Shown in pieces: positions 15,060 to 23,044 of a DNA stretch of 29,564 bases (its first letter is position 1; each line of letters opens with the position of its first letter). Position numbers and translations under genes: made by a program. The notes beneath the pieces were generated by a model, which ran no database searches, was not told where the DNA came from, and saw only the letters and a program-made list of their open reading frames with translations. Source of the stretch: RFXV01 sp038150465 (GTDB taxonomy: Bacteria > Bacteroidota > Bacteroidia > Flavobacteriales > Schleiferiaceae); the NCBI GenBank assembly GCA_038150465.1, contig JAYOTP010000028.1:1-29564 (forward strand), in the 5' to 3' direction.

Positions 15060-16898
15060 AAAGTAGAAAACGTTGAAGTCCAGCGGTTCGATCGCCGCCT
15101 CTTCTCCCGCTGTGAGCAGGCGGTCATCCAGAATGCTCTTGAAACCCATCCCCTGAGCGGTGAATTCCGATAGTCGGTTCCAATCGATCTTTTGTACTTC
15201 TTCCGAACTGTTGAAGACGCACATCATCGTCTGTTCTCCGCCTCTGCGGAAATAGATATACAGCCCTTCCTGAGGAATGAAATGCACGAACTCGCCGCGA
15301 AAGAGTTTGGAGTGTTCTCTTCGGAAACGCGAAAGGGTGCGGATCAGTTCGAAAGCTTGGTTCTCTTGGGCGCTTCGTCCCTCTGCTGTGAATTTATCCG
15401 TTGGATCGCCCGGCCAGCCTCCGCTGAAATCTTCCCGGATGACCCCGTGGTTCGCCGTCTCTTTCATCAGCACTTCGGTGCCATAGTAGATGCAGGGAAT
15501 TCCTCGGCTGGTCAAAAGCACGCCCATGGCCGCCTTGAAGCGGGCCAGATCTTCATTGACTTCTCCAAAAATGCGGCCCATGTCGTGGTTGTCGGCAAAA
15601 GTGATCATCCCCCGGGGCTGCTCGTACATCCAGTCTCCAGCCAGAGTGAGGTAAAAACGGCCCACGCCTTCCGCCCAGCCCGGCTTCTCTTTGACCATTT
15701 CCTGAAGGCCAAAACAGAATTGAAAATCCAGGACCTGAGGCAGCACGCTGCTCTTTTCACCGAGCATGGATTGGTTGCGCGCCCAACCGCCTTGGATCTG
15801 TGCGCCTGTCACCCAGATCTCTCCAAAAAAGAGAAAACCGGGATACTCTCTTTGGACTGCGCGGAGCAGTTCATTCATGAATTTCTGATCGGGATAGGCA
15901 TAGGTGTCCACGCGTATGGCGTCGATAGATGCGGTGGCGATCCACCACAAGGTGTTCTGCAGGAGGTATTTGGCTACGTGTGCGTTGCGCTGATTCAGGT
16001 CCGGCATCACGGGCACGAACCATCCGTCCTGAAATGTCCGCAGATCGGAGCGGGACGCATTGGGATCGATGAATGCAGCCGCGCGGTAGTTGGTCTGCAC
16101 ATAGGTTCCGTTGCCGTTGACCCAGTCTTTCTCTGGCGGATCCAAATGCAGCGGATGCTGATCCCCACAGTGGTTGTAGACAGCATCCATGACGAGTTTC
16201 ATTCCCCGCTGGTGCAGTCCGTCCGAGAGCTGCCCATAGAGGTCGTTGTCTCCAAAGCGCGGATCGATGGCGTAGTGGTCGGTGATGGCATATCCGTGAT
16301 AGCTCTGCTTCTCCATGTCGTTCTCCAGCAGAGGGCAGCTCCAGATCGAGGTGATCCCGAGGTCGTTGAGATAATCCAAACGGTCGATGATGCCCTGAAT
16401 GTCGCCGCCATGCCGCCCATAGGGCTCCGAGCGGTCGAGGGCGGTTTCGTTCATGTCGGTCTGTATATCGTTGGCCGTATTCCCGTTCGCAAAGCGATCG
16501 GGAGTGATCAGATAGAGGACATCGGATTCATCGTGCGCAGCGGGTTTGTACGCAGGGCGCTCTTTAACAGGCCAAATGAAACGCGCCTTTTTTCCCTTGC
16601 CAAAACGAAGTTCTGCACGGCAGGCTTCGCCTTCTTTCACCCAAAGGGTCAGATAGCCATACTTCGGATTGGAGGCCGTCTGCCAATGGAGCACCTCCAC
16701 GCCTTCGCACTCTGCGCGAACCTCCTTTACCCGGTCGAGCTCTTGGCCATAGACCAGAAGTTCAACGGTGTCCGTGGCCATGCCCCGCCACCAATTGGGC
16801 GGATCGATCCGCTCGATGCGCTGAGCTGTTGAAAAGAGCGGCAGCAATAATAAAACTGCAGCGGTGAAGGCGATCGTGAATTTGTTTTCTCTACGCAT
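15048..16898 (-). CDS. Secreted GH13 alpha-amylase / neopullulanase-type enzyme
   Basis: A 616-residue glycoside hydrolase family 13 enzyme cutting alpha-1,4-glucans such as starch, glycogen or cyclodextrins. The signal peptide (MRRENKFTIAFTAAVLLLLPLFSTAQ) sets the start at 16898; Met codons at 16925 and 16952 are alternatives. Residues about 27-115 form an N-terminal beta-domain like that of cyclomaltodextrinases. The four GH13 regions are intact: DAVYNH (238-243), nucleophile Asp331 in IRVDTY, acid/base Glu360 in FFGEIW, and Asp439 in FADNHD. A C-terminal beta-sandwich follows. Its layout and length match SusA-type neopullulanases, which are periplasmic; no T9SS domain is seen. It is divergent from a glycan-binding-like secreted protein. 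Confidence 0.94.
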   Translation of the reverse strand: MRRENKFTIAFTAAVLLLLPLFSTAQRIERIDPPNWWRGMATDTVELLVYGQELDRVKEVRAECEGVEVLHWQTASNPKYGYLTLWVKEGEACRAELRFGKGKKARFIWPVKERPAYKPAAHDESDVLYLITPDRFANGNTANDIQTDMNETALDRSEPYGRHGGDIQGIIDRLDYLNDLGITSIWSCPLLENDMEKQSYHGYAITDHYAIDPRFGDNDLYGQLSDGLHQRGMKLVMDAVYNHCGDQHPLHLDPPEKDWVNGNGTYVQTNYRAAAFIDPNASRSDLRTFQDGWFVPVMPDLNQRNAHVAKYLLQNTLWWIATASIDAIRVDTYAYPDQKFMNELLRAVQREYPGFLFFGEIWVTGAQIQGGWARNQSMLGEKSSVLPQVLDFQFCFGLQEMVKEKPGWAEGVGRFYLTLAGDWMYEQPRGMITFADNHDMGRIFGEVNEDLARFKAAMGVLLTSRGIPCIYYGTEVLMKETANHGVIREDFSGGWPGDPTDKFTAEGRSAQENQAFELIRTLSRFRREHSKLFRGEFVHFIPQEGLYIYFRRGGEQTMMCVFNSSEEVQKIDWNRLSEFTAQGMGFKSILDDRLLTAGEEAAIEPLDFNVFYFSEE

Positions 16899-16924
16899 GG
16901 ACTGAACGAGTGTATTCCTTTTCA

Positions 16925-16932
16925 TACATTTG
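16925..16932 (+). promoter_or_regulatory. Putative -7 element for the secreted repeat protein
   Basis: TACATTTG exactly matches TAnnTTTG and lies 45 bases before the ATG at 16978. The same octamer precedes the genes at 19137 and 19961. No clear -33 TTG is seen, so this is tentative. On the opposite strand, TTTG followed after 21 bases by TACAATTC (16949-16942) could serve the amylase. Confidence 0.4.
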
Positions 16933-16977
16933 ACACATTGTGAATTGTACACTTACTAAACTTAAACGCACAAACAA

Positions 16978-18312
16978 ATGAAAAAACTCTACACTTTGGC
17001 CACTTTGCTGGCATTTTCTCTGGCCGCGGTGGCGCAGGTGAATGTCACCTTTCAGGTGGACATGAACCAGCAGACCGTGAGCGCCGATGGCGTGCACTGC
17101 GCAGGTAACTGGCAGGCTGCAGCAGGATTCCCTGGTGACTGGGACCCTTCTACGGCAGAGCTGCTCGACCCCGACATGGACGGCGTATACGAGCTGACCG
17201 TTCAGCTTGCGGCCGGGTCGTATGAGTACAAATTCATCAACGGAAATGCATGGGGAAGCGATGAAGGCGTTCCTTCCGGATGTGCAGTGAACGGAAACCG
17301 CGGACTTACCGTGGCAGCTTCCGACATCACCACTCCGGACGTTTGCTTCGCCACCTGCTCGCCCTGCCCTGCAGGCCCTATCCCGACCTTCAATGTGGTC
17401 TTTGAGGTGGACATGAGCACGACCTGCGACGTGGATTCTGTGGATGTTGCCGGAATGATGAACAGCTGGAGCGGAGGCGATATGCTCACTGATCCCGATG
17501 GAGACGGCGTGTACAGCATCACCCTGGCCATCGACTCTGGTGAGGTACAGTACAAGTTCCGCCGCTACTTCAACGGATCGGCGAACTGGGAAGGTATTGG
17601 CAACCGTGTTTACGATGCCGTCGCTGACGCCACTGTGCCCTACACATGTTTCAACGATACGGTGGCTTGCAGCAATGTACCCGCACCGTCCGATGTCACC
17701 TTCCGCGTGGACATGACCAACGAAGCACCCGATGCTTCCGGTGTCTTTGTCATTGGAGACTTCACGGCACCTGCCTGGCAGGATGGTGCCATCCAGCTCA
17801 CTCCAGACCCCAACAACCCCGGGTTCTATGAGACCACTTACAACATGTGTCCCGGCACCTTCTACTGGAAGTTCGTCAACGGCGACCCCGATCCGAATGT
17901 TTCCGTGACCGAGGTGGAAGAGAGCTTCCCTGGTGGAGATACTTCCTGCTACGTGCCCAACGGACTGGGCGGATTCAACCGGGTGACCACTCGCCCAGAC
18001 GATCAGCCGCTTCTGCTGGCTTATGTGTTCAACACCTGCACCACGGCTGGTATGGGCGTTGAAGACGGTCTGAATGCCCGTAGCTTCGATGTTTATCCAA
18101 ATCCCGTGAACGGCATTTCAATGGTCGATCTCGGTGTGCAGGAGAAGTTCAACGTGGCTGTATACGACCTCAGCGGGCGTCGTGTCCTGGACTTTGGAAA
18201 GTGCTTCGGACAACTGGAGATCGACGGCAGCCGTCTGGAAGCTGGTGTCTATTTGCTGACCGTGGCCCGCGACAACGGCGAAATGGCACAGAGCCGTTTT
18301 ATCGTGCGCTAA
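16978..18312 (+). CDS. T9SS-exported protein with three glycan-binding-like repeats
   Basis: A 444-residue secreted protein. A signal peptide (MKKLYTLATLLAFSLAAVAQ) is followed by three related beta-sandwich repeats starting near residues 21, 137 and 239, each opening with V(T/V)F(Q/E/R)VDM and containing G-V-Y or F-Y strands and YEYKFING-like ends. This pattern resembles CBM20/CBM48-type starch-binding or SusE/SusF-like modules, but the family assignment is by eye. Paired cysteines around each repeat suggest disulfides. Residues about 362-444 form a T9SS type A sorting domain (DVYPNPVNG, LSGRRVLD, LEAGVYLLTV), so the protein should be exported by the PorSS and held at or released from the cell surface. 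It is divergent from the GH13 amylase. Confidence 0.88.
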   Translation: MKKLYTLATLLAFSLAAVAQVNVTFQVDMNQQTVSADGVHCAGNWQAAAGFPGDWDPSTAELLDPDMDGVYELTVQLAAGSYEYKFINGNAWGSDEGVPSGCAVNGNRGLTVAASDITTPDVCFATCSPCPAGPIPTFNVVFEVDMSTTCDVDSVDVAGMMNSWSGGDMLTDPDGDGVYSITLAIDSGEVQYKFRRYFNGSANWEGIGNRVYDAVADATVPYTCFNDTVACSNVPAPSDVTFRVDMTNEAPDASGVFVIGDFTAPAWQDGAIQLTPDPNNPGFYETTYNMCPGTFYWKFVNGDPDPNVSVTEVEESFPGGDTSCYVPNGLGGFNRVTTRPDDQPLLLAYVFNTCTTAGMGVEDGLNARSFDVYPNPVNGISMVDLGVQEKFNVAVYDLSGRRVLDFGKCFGQLEIDGSRLEAGVYLLTVARDNGEMAQSRFIVR

Positions 18313-18335
18313 GACCTCTATTCTTTGATATCAAG

Positions 18336-18364
18336 GCCCCGCTGCATTCTGGCGGGGCTTTTTT
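18336..18364 (+). terminator. Strong rho-independent terminator
   Basis: GCCCCGC (18336-18342) and GCGGGGC (18352-18358) form a perfect 7-bp stem with a 9-base loop, followed by six T. It ends the transcript of the T9SS repeat protein. Confidence 0.9.
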
Positions 18365-18410
18365 GTTGAGGGGAGCTCGAACCGATAGATGTATTCTGCC
18401 GTTTGACCAT

Positions 18411-18418
18411 TAAGTTTG
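18411..18418 (+). promoter_or_regulatory. Putative -7 element for superoxide dismutase
   Basis: TAAGTTTG is an exact TAnnTTTG match ending 17 bases before the ATG at 18436. No TTG is seen at a normal -33 distance. It supports the start at 18436 rather than the in-frame ATG at 18403, which would lie upstream of the element. Confidence 0.45.
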
Positions 18419-18435
18419 AATCAAAATCGAAACTC

Positions 18436-19062
18436 ATGTCCGATACTTTTGAGCTTCCTGCTCTTCCATATGCACACGATGCATTGGAACCACATATCGA
18501 TGCGCGCACCATGGAGATCCACCATGGCAAACACCACGCCGCCTACACCTCCAAACTGAACGATGCCGTCCAAGGCACGCCCATGGCGGGATTAAGCATA
18601 GAAGAACTCCTCGCTGACCACTGCGACAAACCTGCCATCCGAAACAACGGTGGCGGATTCTACAACCACAACCTTTTTTGGTCGGTGATGGCCTCGCCCG
18701 GAAATGGCGGTGGCGGTGGTGTTATTGTTGGATCGGTCATCGACAAGGCCATCAAACAGAATTTTGGCTCTTGGGAGGAATTCAAGAACGGCTTCGCTCA
18801 GGCAGCAGCCACTCGTTTTGGTTCGGGATGGGCCTGGCTTTGTGTGCATGCCGGCGGAAAACTGGAGATCTGCAGCACGGCCAATCAAGACAACCCGCTC
18901 ATGCCAGATGCCGGTTGTTCCGGAGCCCCGATACTGGGCCTCGATGTTTGGGAGCACGCCTATTACCTCAACTACCAGAACAGGCGTCCCGCCTACATCG
19001 ACGCTTTTTGGAACGTGGTGAACTGGAAGGAAGTTGAGCGTCGGTACGAAGCGCATTCCTGA
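18436..19062 (+). CDS. sodA: Superoxide dismutase, Mn-type by residue pattern
   Basis: A 208-residue Fe/Mn superoxide dismutase that converts superoxide to peroxide and oxygen in the cytoplasm (no signal peptide). The four metal ligands are visible: His29 in EIHHGKHH, His78 in FYNHNLFW, Asp170 and His174 in DVWEHAYY. The metal-tuning Gln sits at Gln151 in TANQDNP, with glycines ahead of the second ligand (NGGGFYNH), the arrangement of Mn-type rather than Fe-type enzymes; cambialistic use remains possible. The length is normal. It appears monocistronic, with a -7 element before it and a terminator after it. Confidence 0.95.
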   Translation: MSDTFELPALPYAHDALEPHIDARTMEIHHGKHHAAYTSKLNDAVQGTPMAGLSIEELLADHCDKPAIRNNGGGFYNHNLFWSVMASPGNGGGGGVIVGSVIDKAIKQNFGSWEEFKNGFAQAAATRFGSGWAWLCVHAGGKLEICSTANQDNPLMPDAGCSGAPILGLDVWEHAYYLNYQNRRPAYIDAFWNVVNWKEVERRYEAHS

Positions 19063-19083
19063 TCCTTTTTGGACCTGATTCAA

Positions 19084-19106
19084 CCCCGCTCGATGCGGGG
19101 TTTTTT
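19084..19106 (+). terminator. Rho-independent terminator after superoxide dismutase
   Basis: CCCCGC (19084-19089) and GCGGGG (19095-19100) form a 6-bp GC-rich stem with a 5-base loop, followed by six T. The T run also supplies the TTG of the next gene's likely -33 element. Confidence 0.88.
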
Positions 19107-19132
19107 GTGGGCCAAGGCATTTAATACATTTG
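19105..19132 (+). promoter_or_regulatory. Promoter abutting the lpxH-like gene start
   Basis: TTG (19105-19107), 17 bases, TACATTTG (19125-19132), then only 4 bases before the GTG at 19137. Both elements fit the Bacteroidota consensus. The predicted transcription start falls at or within a few bases of the start codon, implying a leaderless mRNA. Confidence 0.6.
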
Positions 19133-19136
19133 GTCT

Positions 19137-19916
19137 GTGGGCGCTGTCTACTTCATTTCCGATCTGCACCTCGGGGCGCCGGACAAGGCATCCAGCCGGG
19201 TGCGCGAAAAAAAGTTCGTGGACTGGCTCGACCAGATACAGGAAGATGCCGATGCGCTCTATGTGGTGGGCGACCTGTTTGATTTTTGGTACGAATACAA
19301 ACGAGCCGTTCCGCGCGGATTCACCCGAAGTTTGGGCAAGCTGGCCGAGCTGGCCGACCAAGGGGTAGACATCCATCTGTTCACCGGAAACCACGACCTC
19401 TGGATCTTCGACTACCTGCCCGAAGAGATCGGCTGTCGTTTGCACCGGCACCCCATTGACCTGGAGCTTTATGGCAGGTCTATTCTGGTCGGGCATGGAG
19501 ACGGACTGGGTCCGGGAGACAATGGATACAAATTTCTGAAGAAGATCTTCACCAACCGCTTGCTTCAATGGTGCTTTGAACGGCTGCATCCCAATTTTGG
19601 CATTTGGCTGGCCAACAGCAGCAGTCGCTACAGCCGGAAGCACACAGGCGGAAAGGATGCCAAGTTCCACGGAGCAGAAAATGAATGGCTCTTTCAATAT
19701 TGCCTGAAAGAGAACGAAAAAAAGAAGCGTGATCTCTACCTCTTCGGCCACCGTCATTTGCCCATCCGCATGCCATTGAGCGACAAAGAGATGTACATCA
19801 ACCTCGGGGACTGGATCCGCTATTTTACTTATCTCCGGATGGATGAGACAGGCGCAAGGTTGCTCGAATTCCAAGGAGATGTTCGGACCGATCCCGAGGC
19901 AAAGGTCTTTAGCTGA
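19137..19916 (+). CDS. lpxH: UDP-2,3-diacylglucosamine diphosphatase-like metallophosphatase
   Basis: A 259-residue calcineurin-like metallophosphoesterase. All five metal-binding blocks are present in order: DLHLG near residue 9, GDLFDFW near 46, GNHD near 85, GHGDG near 122, and GHRH near 202. The pattern, length and the tyrosine- and lysine-rich middle (NSSSRYSRKHTGG) fit LpxH, which makes lipid X in lipid A synthesis on the cytoplasmic face of the inner membrane. The start is GTG at 19137, right after a -7 element. A related metallophosphatase with another substrate is possible; I rate LpxH the best fit. Confidence 0.88.
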   Translation: MGAVYFISDLHLGAPDKASSRVREKKFVDWLDQIQEDADALYVVGDLFDFWYEYKRAVPRGFTRSLGKLAELADQGVDIHLFTGNHDLWIFDYLPEEIGCRLHRHPIDLELYGRSILVGHGDGLGPGDNGYKFLKKIFTNRLLQWCFERLHPNFGIWLANSSSRYSRKHTGGKDAKFHGAENEWLFQYCLKENEKKKRDLYLFGHRHLPIRMPLSDKEMYINLGDWIRYFTYLRMDETGARLLEFQGDVRTDPEAKVFS

Positions 19917-19946
19917 AAGGCGGCTTTTTTCGGCACCCTGCTTTGT

Positions 19947-19963
19947 TACATTTGTGTGCAATG
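19947..19963 (+). promoter_or_regulatory. Putative -7 element abutting the ABC ATPase start
   Basis: TACATTTG (19947-19954) ends 6 bases before the ATG at 19961. A -33 TTG is not visible. If used, the mRNA would be leaderless or nearly so. It also argues against the upstream in-frame TTG at 19943 as the start. Confidence 0.45.
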
Positions 19964-20677
19964 CCGAACCCCCAACACATCATCACACTTCGCGGACTCA
20001 CCCGGAACTTTCCGCTCGGAGCAGAAGTGGTCAAAGTACTCAAAGGCATCGACCTTGAGATCGCCCGAAATGAATATGTAGCCCTTATGGGGCCTTCCGG
20101 AAGCGGAAAAAGCACCCTGATGAATCTGATCGGTTGCCTGGACACCGCCACAGGCGGCACGTATAAGCTGAATGGCACCTATGTTGCTCAGCTGGACGAC
20201 AATGAACTGGCAGACATCCGCAATGTGGAGATCGGCTTTGTCTTTCAAACCTTCAATCTTCTGCCTCGGTCCACCGCTCTGGAAAATGTCGCACTGCCGC
20301 TTGTTTATTCCGGTGTAACCAAAAGCGAAAGAGAAGAGCGTGCAAAAGAGGTTCTGGACATGGTGGGGCTCTCCGACCGAATGGATCACCGTCCCAACCA
20401 ACTCTCTGGTGGACAAAGACAAAGGGTGGCCGTGGCCCGCGCCTTGGTCAATAAGCCCTCCATCATTCTGGCCGACGAGCCGACGGGAAATCTCGATACA
20501 AAGACGAGCCTCGATATCATGGAGCTGTTTCGGGAGATCCATGCTGCCGGCAACACCATCATTTTGGTCACGCACGAAGAAGACATCGCCGCACACGCCC
20601 ACCGCGTGGTCCGATTAAGGGACGGTCTGATCGAAAGTGACCAACGCCAAAAAGCCATCGCCCATGAAAGTCAGTGA
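19961..20677 (+). CDS. ABC transporter ATP-binding protein, MacB/LolD type
   Basis: A 238-residue nucleotide-binding subunit. Walker A is GPSGSGKST, the Q-loop is FQTFNLL, the signature is LSGGQRQRVAVARAL, Walker B is IILADEPTGNLD and the switch His is in LVTHEED. These sequences and the length match the MacB/LolD/FtsE subgroup, which works with an FtsX/MacB-type permease to move lipoproteins, peptides or drugs across the envelope. No permease is encoded nearby, so its partner must lie elsewhere. The 3' end overlaps the paaZ start by 14 nt, which suggests cotranscription but not a shared function. Confidence 0.93.
   Translation: MPNPQHIITLRGLTRNFPLGAEVVKVLKGIDLEIARNEYVALMGPSGSGKSTLMNLIGCLDTATGGTYKLNGTYVAQLDDNELADIRNVEIGFVFQTFNLLPRSTALENVALPLVYSGVTKSEREERAKEVLDMVGLSDRMDHRPNQLSGGQRQRVAVARALVNKPSIILADEPTGNLDTKTSLDIMELFREIHAAGNTIILVTHEEDIAAHAHRVVRLRDGLIESDQRQKAIAHESQ
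20173..20188 (+). promoter_or_regulatory. Sigma-54-like -24/-12 sequence inside the ATPase gene
   Basis: TGGCACC, four bases, TTGCT (20173-20188) matches the sigma-54 consensus TGGCACG-N4-TTGCW at every conserved position except the last G of the first block, with correct spacing. It is intragenic, about 475 bases before paaZ on the same strand. It could be chance, since it also encodes LNGTYVAQ. Confidence 0.25.
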
Positions 20678-22709
20678 AAATTATGTGAGCGGAAGCTGGG
20701 TTTCCGGAGAGGGAACCGAGGTGGAGCATATCAATGCATTGAGCGGAGCCCCCATCTCATCCTGCTCTTCCAAAGGCCTGGACTATTCTGCTGTCCTGGA
20801 ATACGGCAGACAGGCCGGTGGTGCTGCACTGCGTAAAATGAGTTTCCAGGAAAGAGGCTTAATGCTCAAAAAGCTGGCTCTGCATCTGACCAGTATCAAG
20901 GATCGCTTCTATGCGGTCAGCGCAGCTACAGGCGCTACGCGCATCGACTCCTGGATCGATATCGAAGGCGGCATCGGCAACCTCTTCGCCAATGCCTCCC
21001 TGAGAAGAAAGTTTCCAGACCTGCCGTTCTATGTGGATGGCGAAACCGTCGGTCTGAGCAAGAACGGAAGCTTTATCGGACACCACATAATGGTGCCGAA
21101 ACGGGGGGTGGCCGTACACATCAACGCCTTTAATTTCCCCATCTGGGGCATGTTGGAAAAGGTGGCCGTGAACTGGCTGGCGGGAATGCCGGCCGTGGTC
21201 AAACCCAGCGAGTATACCAGCTACCTCACAGAGGAAATGGTCCGGGCCATCATTGAATCAGGAATACTGCCTGAAGGCGCACTTCAATTGGTGAACGGCT
21301 GTGGCCACGGCATTCTTGATGCAGTCGCTCATCAGGATGTGGTGACCTTCACTGGGTCTGCTGCCACTGGACGAAAATTGAAAGCCCATCCGCGCTTGCT
21401 CGAAGAGTCGGTCCCTTTCAATATGGAAGCCGATTCGTTGAACGCCTGTGTGCTCGGGGAAGACGCTGTGCCGGGAACTGCAGATTTCGACTTGTTCATC
21501 AAGGAGGTGCACCGCGAGATGACGGTCAAGGCCGGTCAAAAGTGTACAGCTGTTCGACGCATATTGGTCCCCGCATCGCTTGTGGACGAAGTCCGTACTG
21601 CGCTTGTCGGCCGCCTGAAAAAGACGAGCATAGGCGACCCTTCGATTGAGGGTGTTCGCATGGGGGCTTTGGCCACACGAACACAAGTGGAACGCGTGCG
21701 TGAGGCGGTGGACAAGCTGTCTGGACAACAGGAAATGGTCTATGGTCCACTCAGTGATTTTGAGCTGCAGGGAGGCAGTCGGGAGCACGGTGCATTCTTC
21801 CCTCCCGTATTGTTTCAAAACAGCAAACCATTTGAAAACACGCTGGTGCACGAGGTGGAAGCCTTTGGTCCGGTTTCGACCATCATTCCCTACAATGATC
21901 TGGAGGAAGCCGCTCAACTGACGGCTCTGGGTAAGGGTTCTTTGGTCTCTTCCATTGTGAGCTCAGACGACAACATAGCGCGCAACTTCACGCTTGAAGC
22001 CGCCCATATGAACGGACGCATCCTGGTGCTCAACGAACGCTGCGCCAAGGAGAGCACAGGCCACGGATCTCCTATGCCTCTTTTGACACACGGTGGCCCG
22101 GGTCGGGCTGGCGGAGGAGAAGAAATGGGCGGTATGCGCGGCGTAATGCATTACCTGCAGCGCACGGCCATTCAGGGCCACCCGGATACCATCCGCGCCA
22201 TCACCTCACAGCATCAGGCAGGAGCCACATTGCCCGAAGCAGAGCCGCATTTGTTCCGGCAATATTTTGAAGACCTTCAGGTTGGCGATACGGTCACCAC
22301 CCACAAGCATACGGTCACTGAAGCCGATATCGTCAATTTTGCCAATGTGAGCGGTGACAACTTCTACGCGCACATGGACGCAACCTCTTTGGAAGGCACC
22401 ATATTCGAGCAGCGCGTGGCCCATGGCTACTTTGTGCTGAGCAAGGCAGCCGGACTCTTCGTCGACCCCAAAAAGGGGCCCGTTCTCTTGAATTACGGCA
22501 TCGATGAAGCGCGTTTCACCAAGCCGGTCTATCCAGGAGCGACCTTGGGGGTTCGACTCACCGTGAAGGAAAAGATCGCTCAGGAGAAAAGAAGCGAAGA
22601 GGACGTGCCCAAGGGCATTGTCAAATTCCTCGTTGACGTGTACGACGAGACCGGGGAAACCGTTGCTCTGGCCACCATCCTGACCATGGTTCAAAAGCGT
22701 TCGGATTGA
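20664..22709 (+). CDS. paaZ: PaaZ: oxepin-CoA hydrolase / semialdehyde dehydrogenase
   Basis: A 681-residue two-domain enzyme of aerobic phenylacetate degradation. The aldehyde dehydrogenase domain (about 1-515) has catalytic Cys294 in AGQKCTA, Glu255 in NMEADS, and VTFTGSAATG in the cofactor region. The C-terminal MaoC-type hydratase domain (about 530-675) has the Asp565/His570 pair in SGDNFYAH. Together they open the oxepin-CoA ring and oxidise the resulting semialdehyde. Residue positions agree closely with the E. coli enzyme as I recall it. The start at 20664 (MKVSENYVSG) is chosen over 20637. Ring epoxidase (paaABCE) and phenylacetate-CoA ligase genes are not in this window. Confidence 0.93.
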   Translation: MKVSENYVSGSWVSGEGTEVEHINALSGAPISSCSSKGLDYSAVLEYGRQAGGAALRKMSFQERGLMLKKLALHLTSIKDRFYAVSAATGATRIDSWIDIEGGIGNLFANASLRRKFPDLPFYVDGETVGLSKNGSFIGHHIMVPKRGVAVHINAFNFPIWGMLEKVAVNWLAGMPAVVKPSEYTSYLTEEMVRAIIESGILPEGALQLVNGCGHGILDAVAHQDVVTFTGSAATGRKLKAHPRLLEESVPFNMEADSLNACVLGEDAVPGTADFDLFIKEVHREMTVKAGQKCTAVRRILVPASLVDEVRTALVGRLKKTSIGDPSIEGVRMGALATRTQVERVREAVDKLSGQQEMVYGPLSDFELQGGSREHGAFFPPVLFQNSKPFENTLVHEVEAFGPVSTIIPYNDLEEAAQLTALGKGSLVSSIVSSDDNIARNFTLEAAHMNGRILVLNERCAKESTGHGSPMPLLTHGGPGRAGGGEEMGGMRGVMHYLQRTAIQGHPDTIRAITSQHQAGATLPEAEPHLFRQYFEDLQVGDTVTTHKHTVTEADIVNFANVSGDNFYAHMDATSLEGTIFEQRVAHGYFVLSKAAGLFVDPKKGPVLLNYGIDEARFTKPVYPGATLGVRLTVKEKIAQEKRSEEDVPKGIVKFLVDVYDETGETVALATILTMVQKRSD

Positions 22710-23044
22710 CCTGGCCCGAATTTCTAAAAACCGATCAGCAGCCGGCACCTCCGTATTGGGCGGCCATTTTCATTTCCACTCGCTCTGAGGAGAACGAGGG
22801 ATACGCCGCTATGGATCAGGCCACCATAGAGCGTGCACAACAGACAGAGGGCTTCCTGGGCTATGCCCAAGCCAAAGAGCAAAGCCAGGGGATCTTCATC
22901 TCCTATTGGGCCTCGCTTGAAGCCATAGAAAGATGGAAAGAAGACAGCCTGCACAAAGCGGCCAAAGAAAAGGGAAACAAGACCTGGTACACGCGATTCA
23001 TCAGCCAGGTCGTTGAGATCAAAAGCCATACGATCAAATCATGA
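22706..23044 (+). CDS. Small ABM-fold (antibiotic biosynthesis monooxygenase-like) protein
   Basis: A 112-residue protein resembling the ABM/dimeric alpha-beta barrel family: a first strand (YWAAIFISTRSEENEGY), a helix with TEGFLGYAQAKE, a second strand GIFISYWASLEAIERWKED, and an ending WYTRFISQVVEIKSH. Such proteins act as small oxygenases or as detoxifying or partner subunits; no specific reaction can be assigned. The start is probably TTG at 22706, sharing bases with the paaZ stop (TTGA), because the next Met would delete the first strand. Its own stop overlaps the next ATG (ATGA at 23041). Coupling on both sides places it in the paaZ operon. Confidence 0.75.
   Translation: MTWPEFLKTDQQPAPPYWAAIFISTRSEENEGYAAMDQATIERAQQTEGFLGYAQAKEQSQGIFISYWASLEAIERWKEDSLHKAAKEKGNKTWYTRFISQVVEIKSHTIKS

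Noticed and set aside
15192..16832. A 546-codon open frame on the plus strand
   Set aside because: It lies antisense to the intact GH13 amylase, has no recognisable domains, and its composition is that of a reversed coding frame.
16978..18312. The three repeats as a CRISPR-like or satellite DNA repeat
   Set aside because: Similarity is at the protein level only (VDM-containing beta-sandwich repeats); the DNA is diverged and in frame.
19910..19935. A possible terminator after the lpxH-like gene (T run at 19925-19930)
   Set aside because: Only a very weak stem can be drawn before the T run, so I do not call it.
19080..19961. A 293-codon minus-strand frame opposite the lpxH-like gene
   Set aside because: All five metallophosphatase motifs are on the plus strand; the opposite frame shows nothing recognisable.
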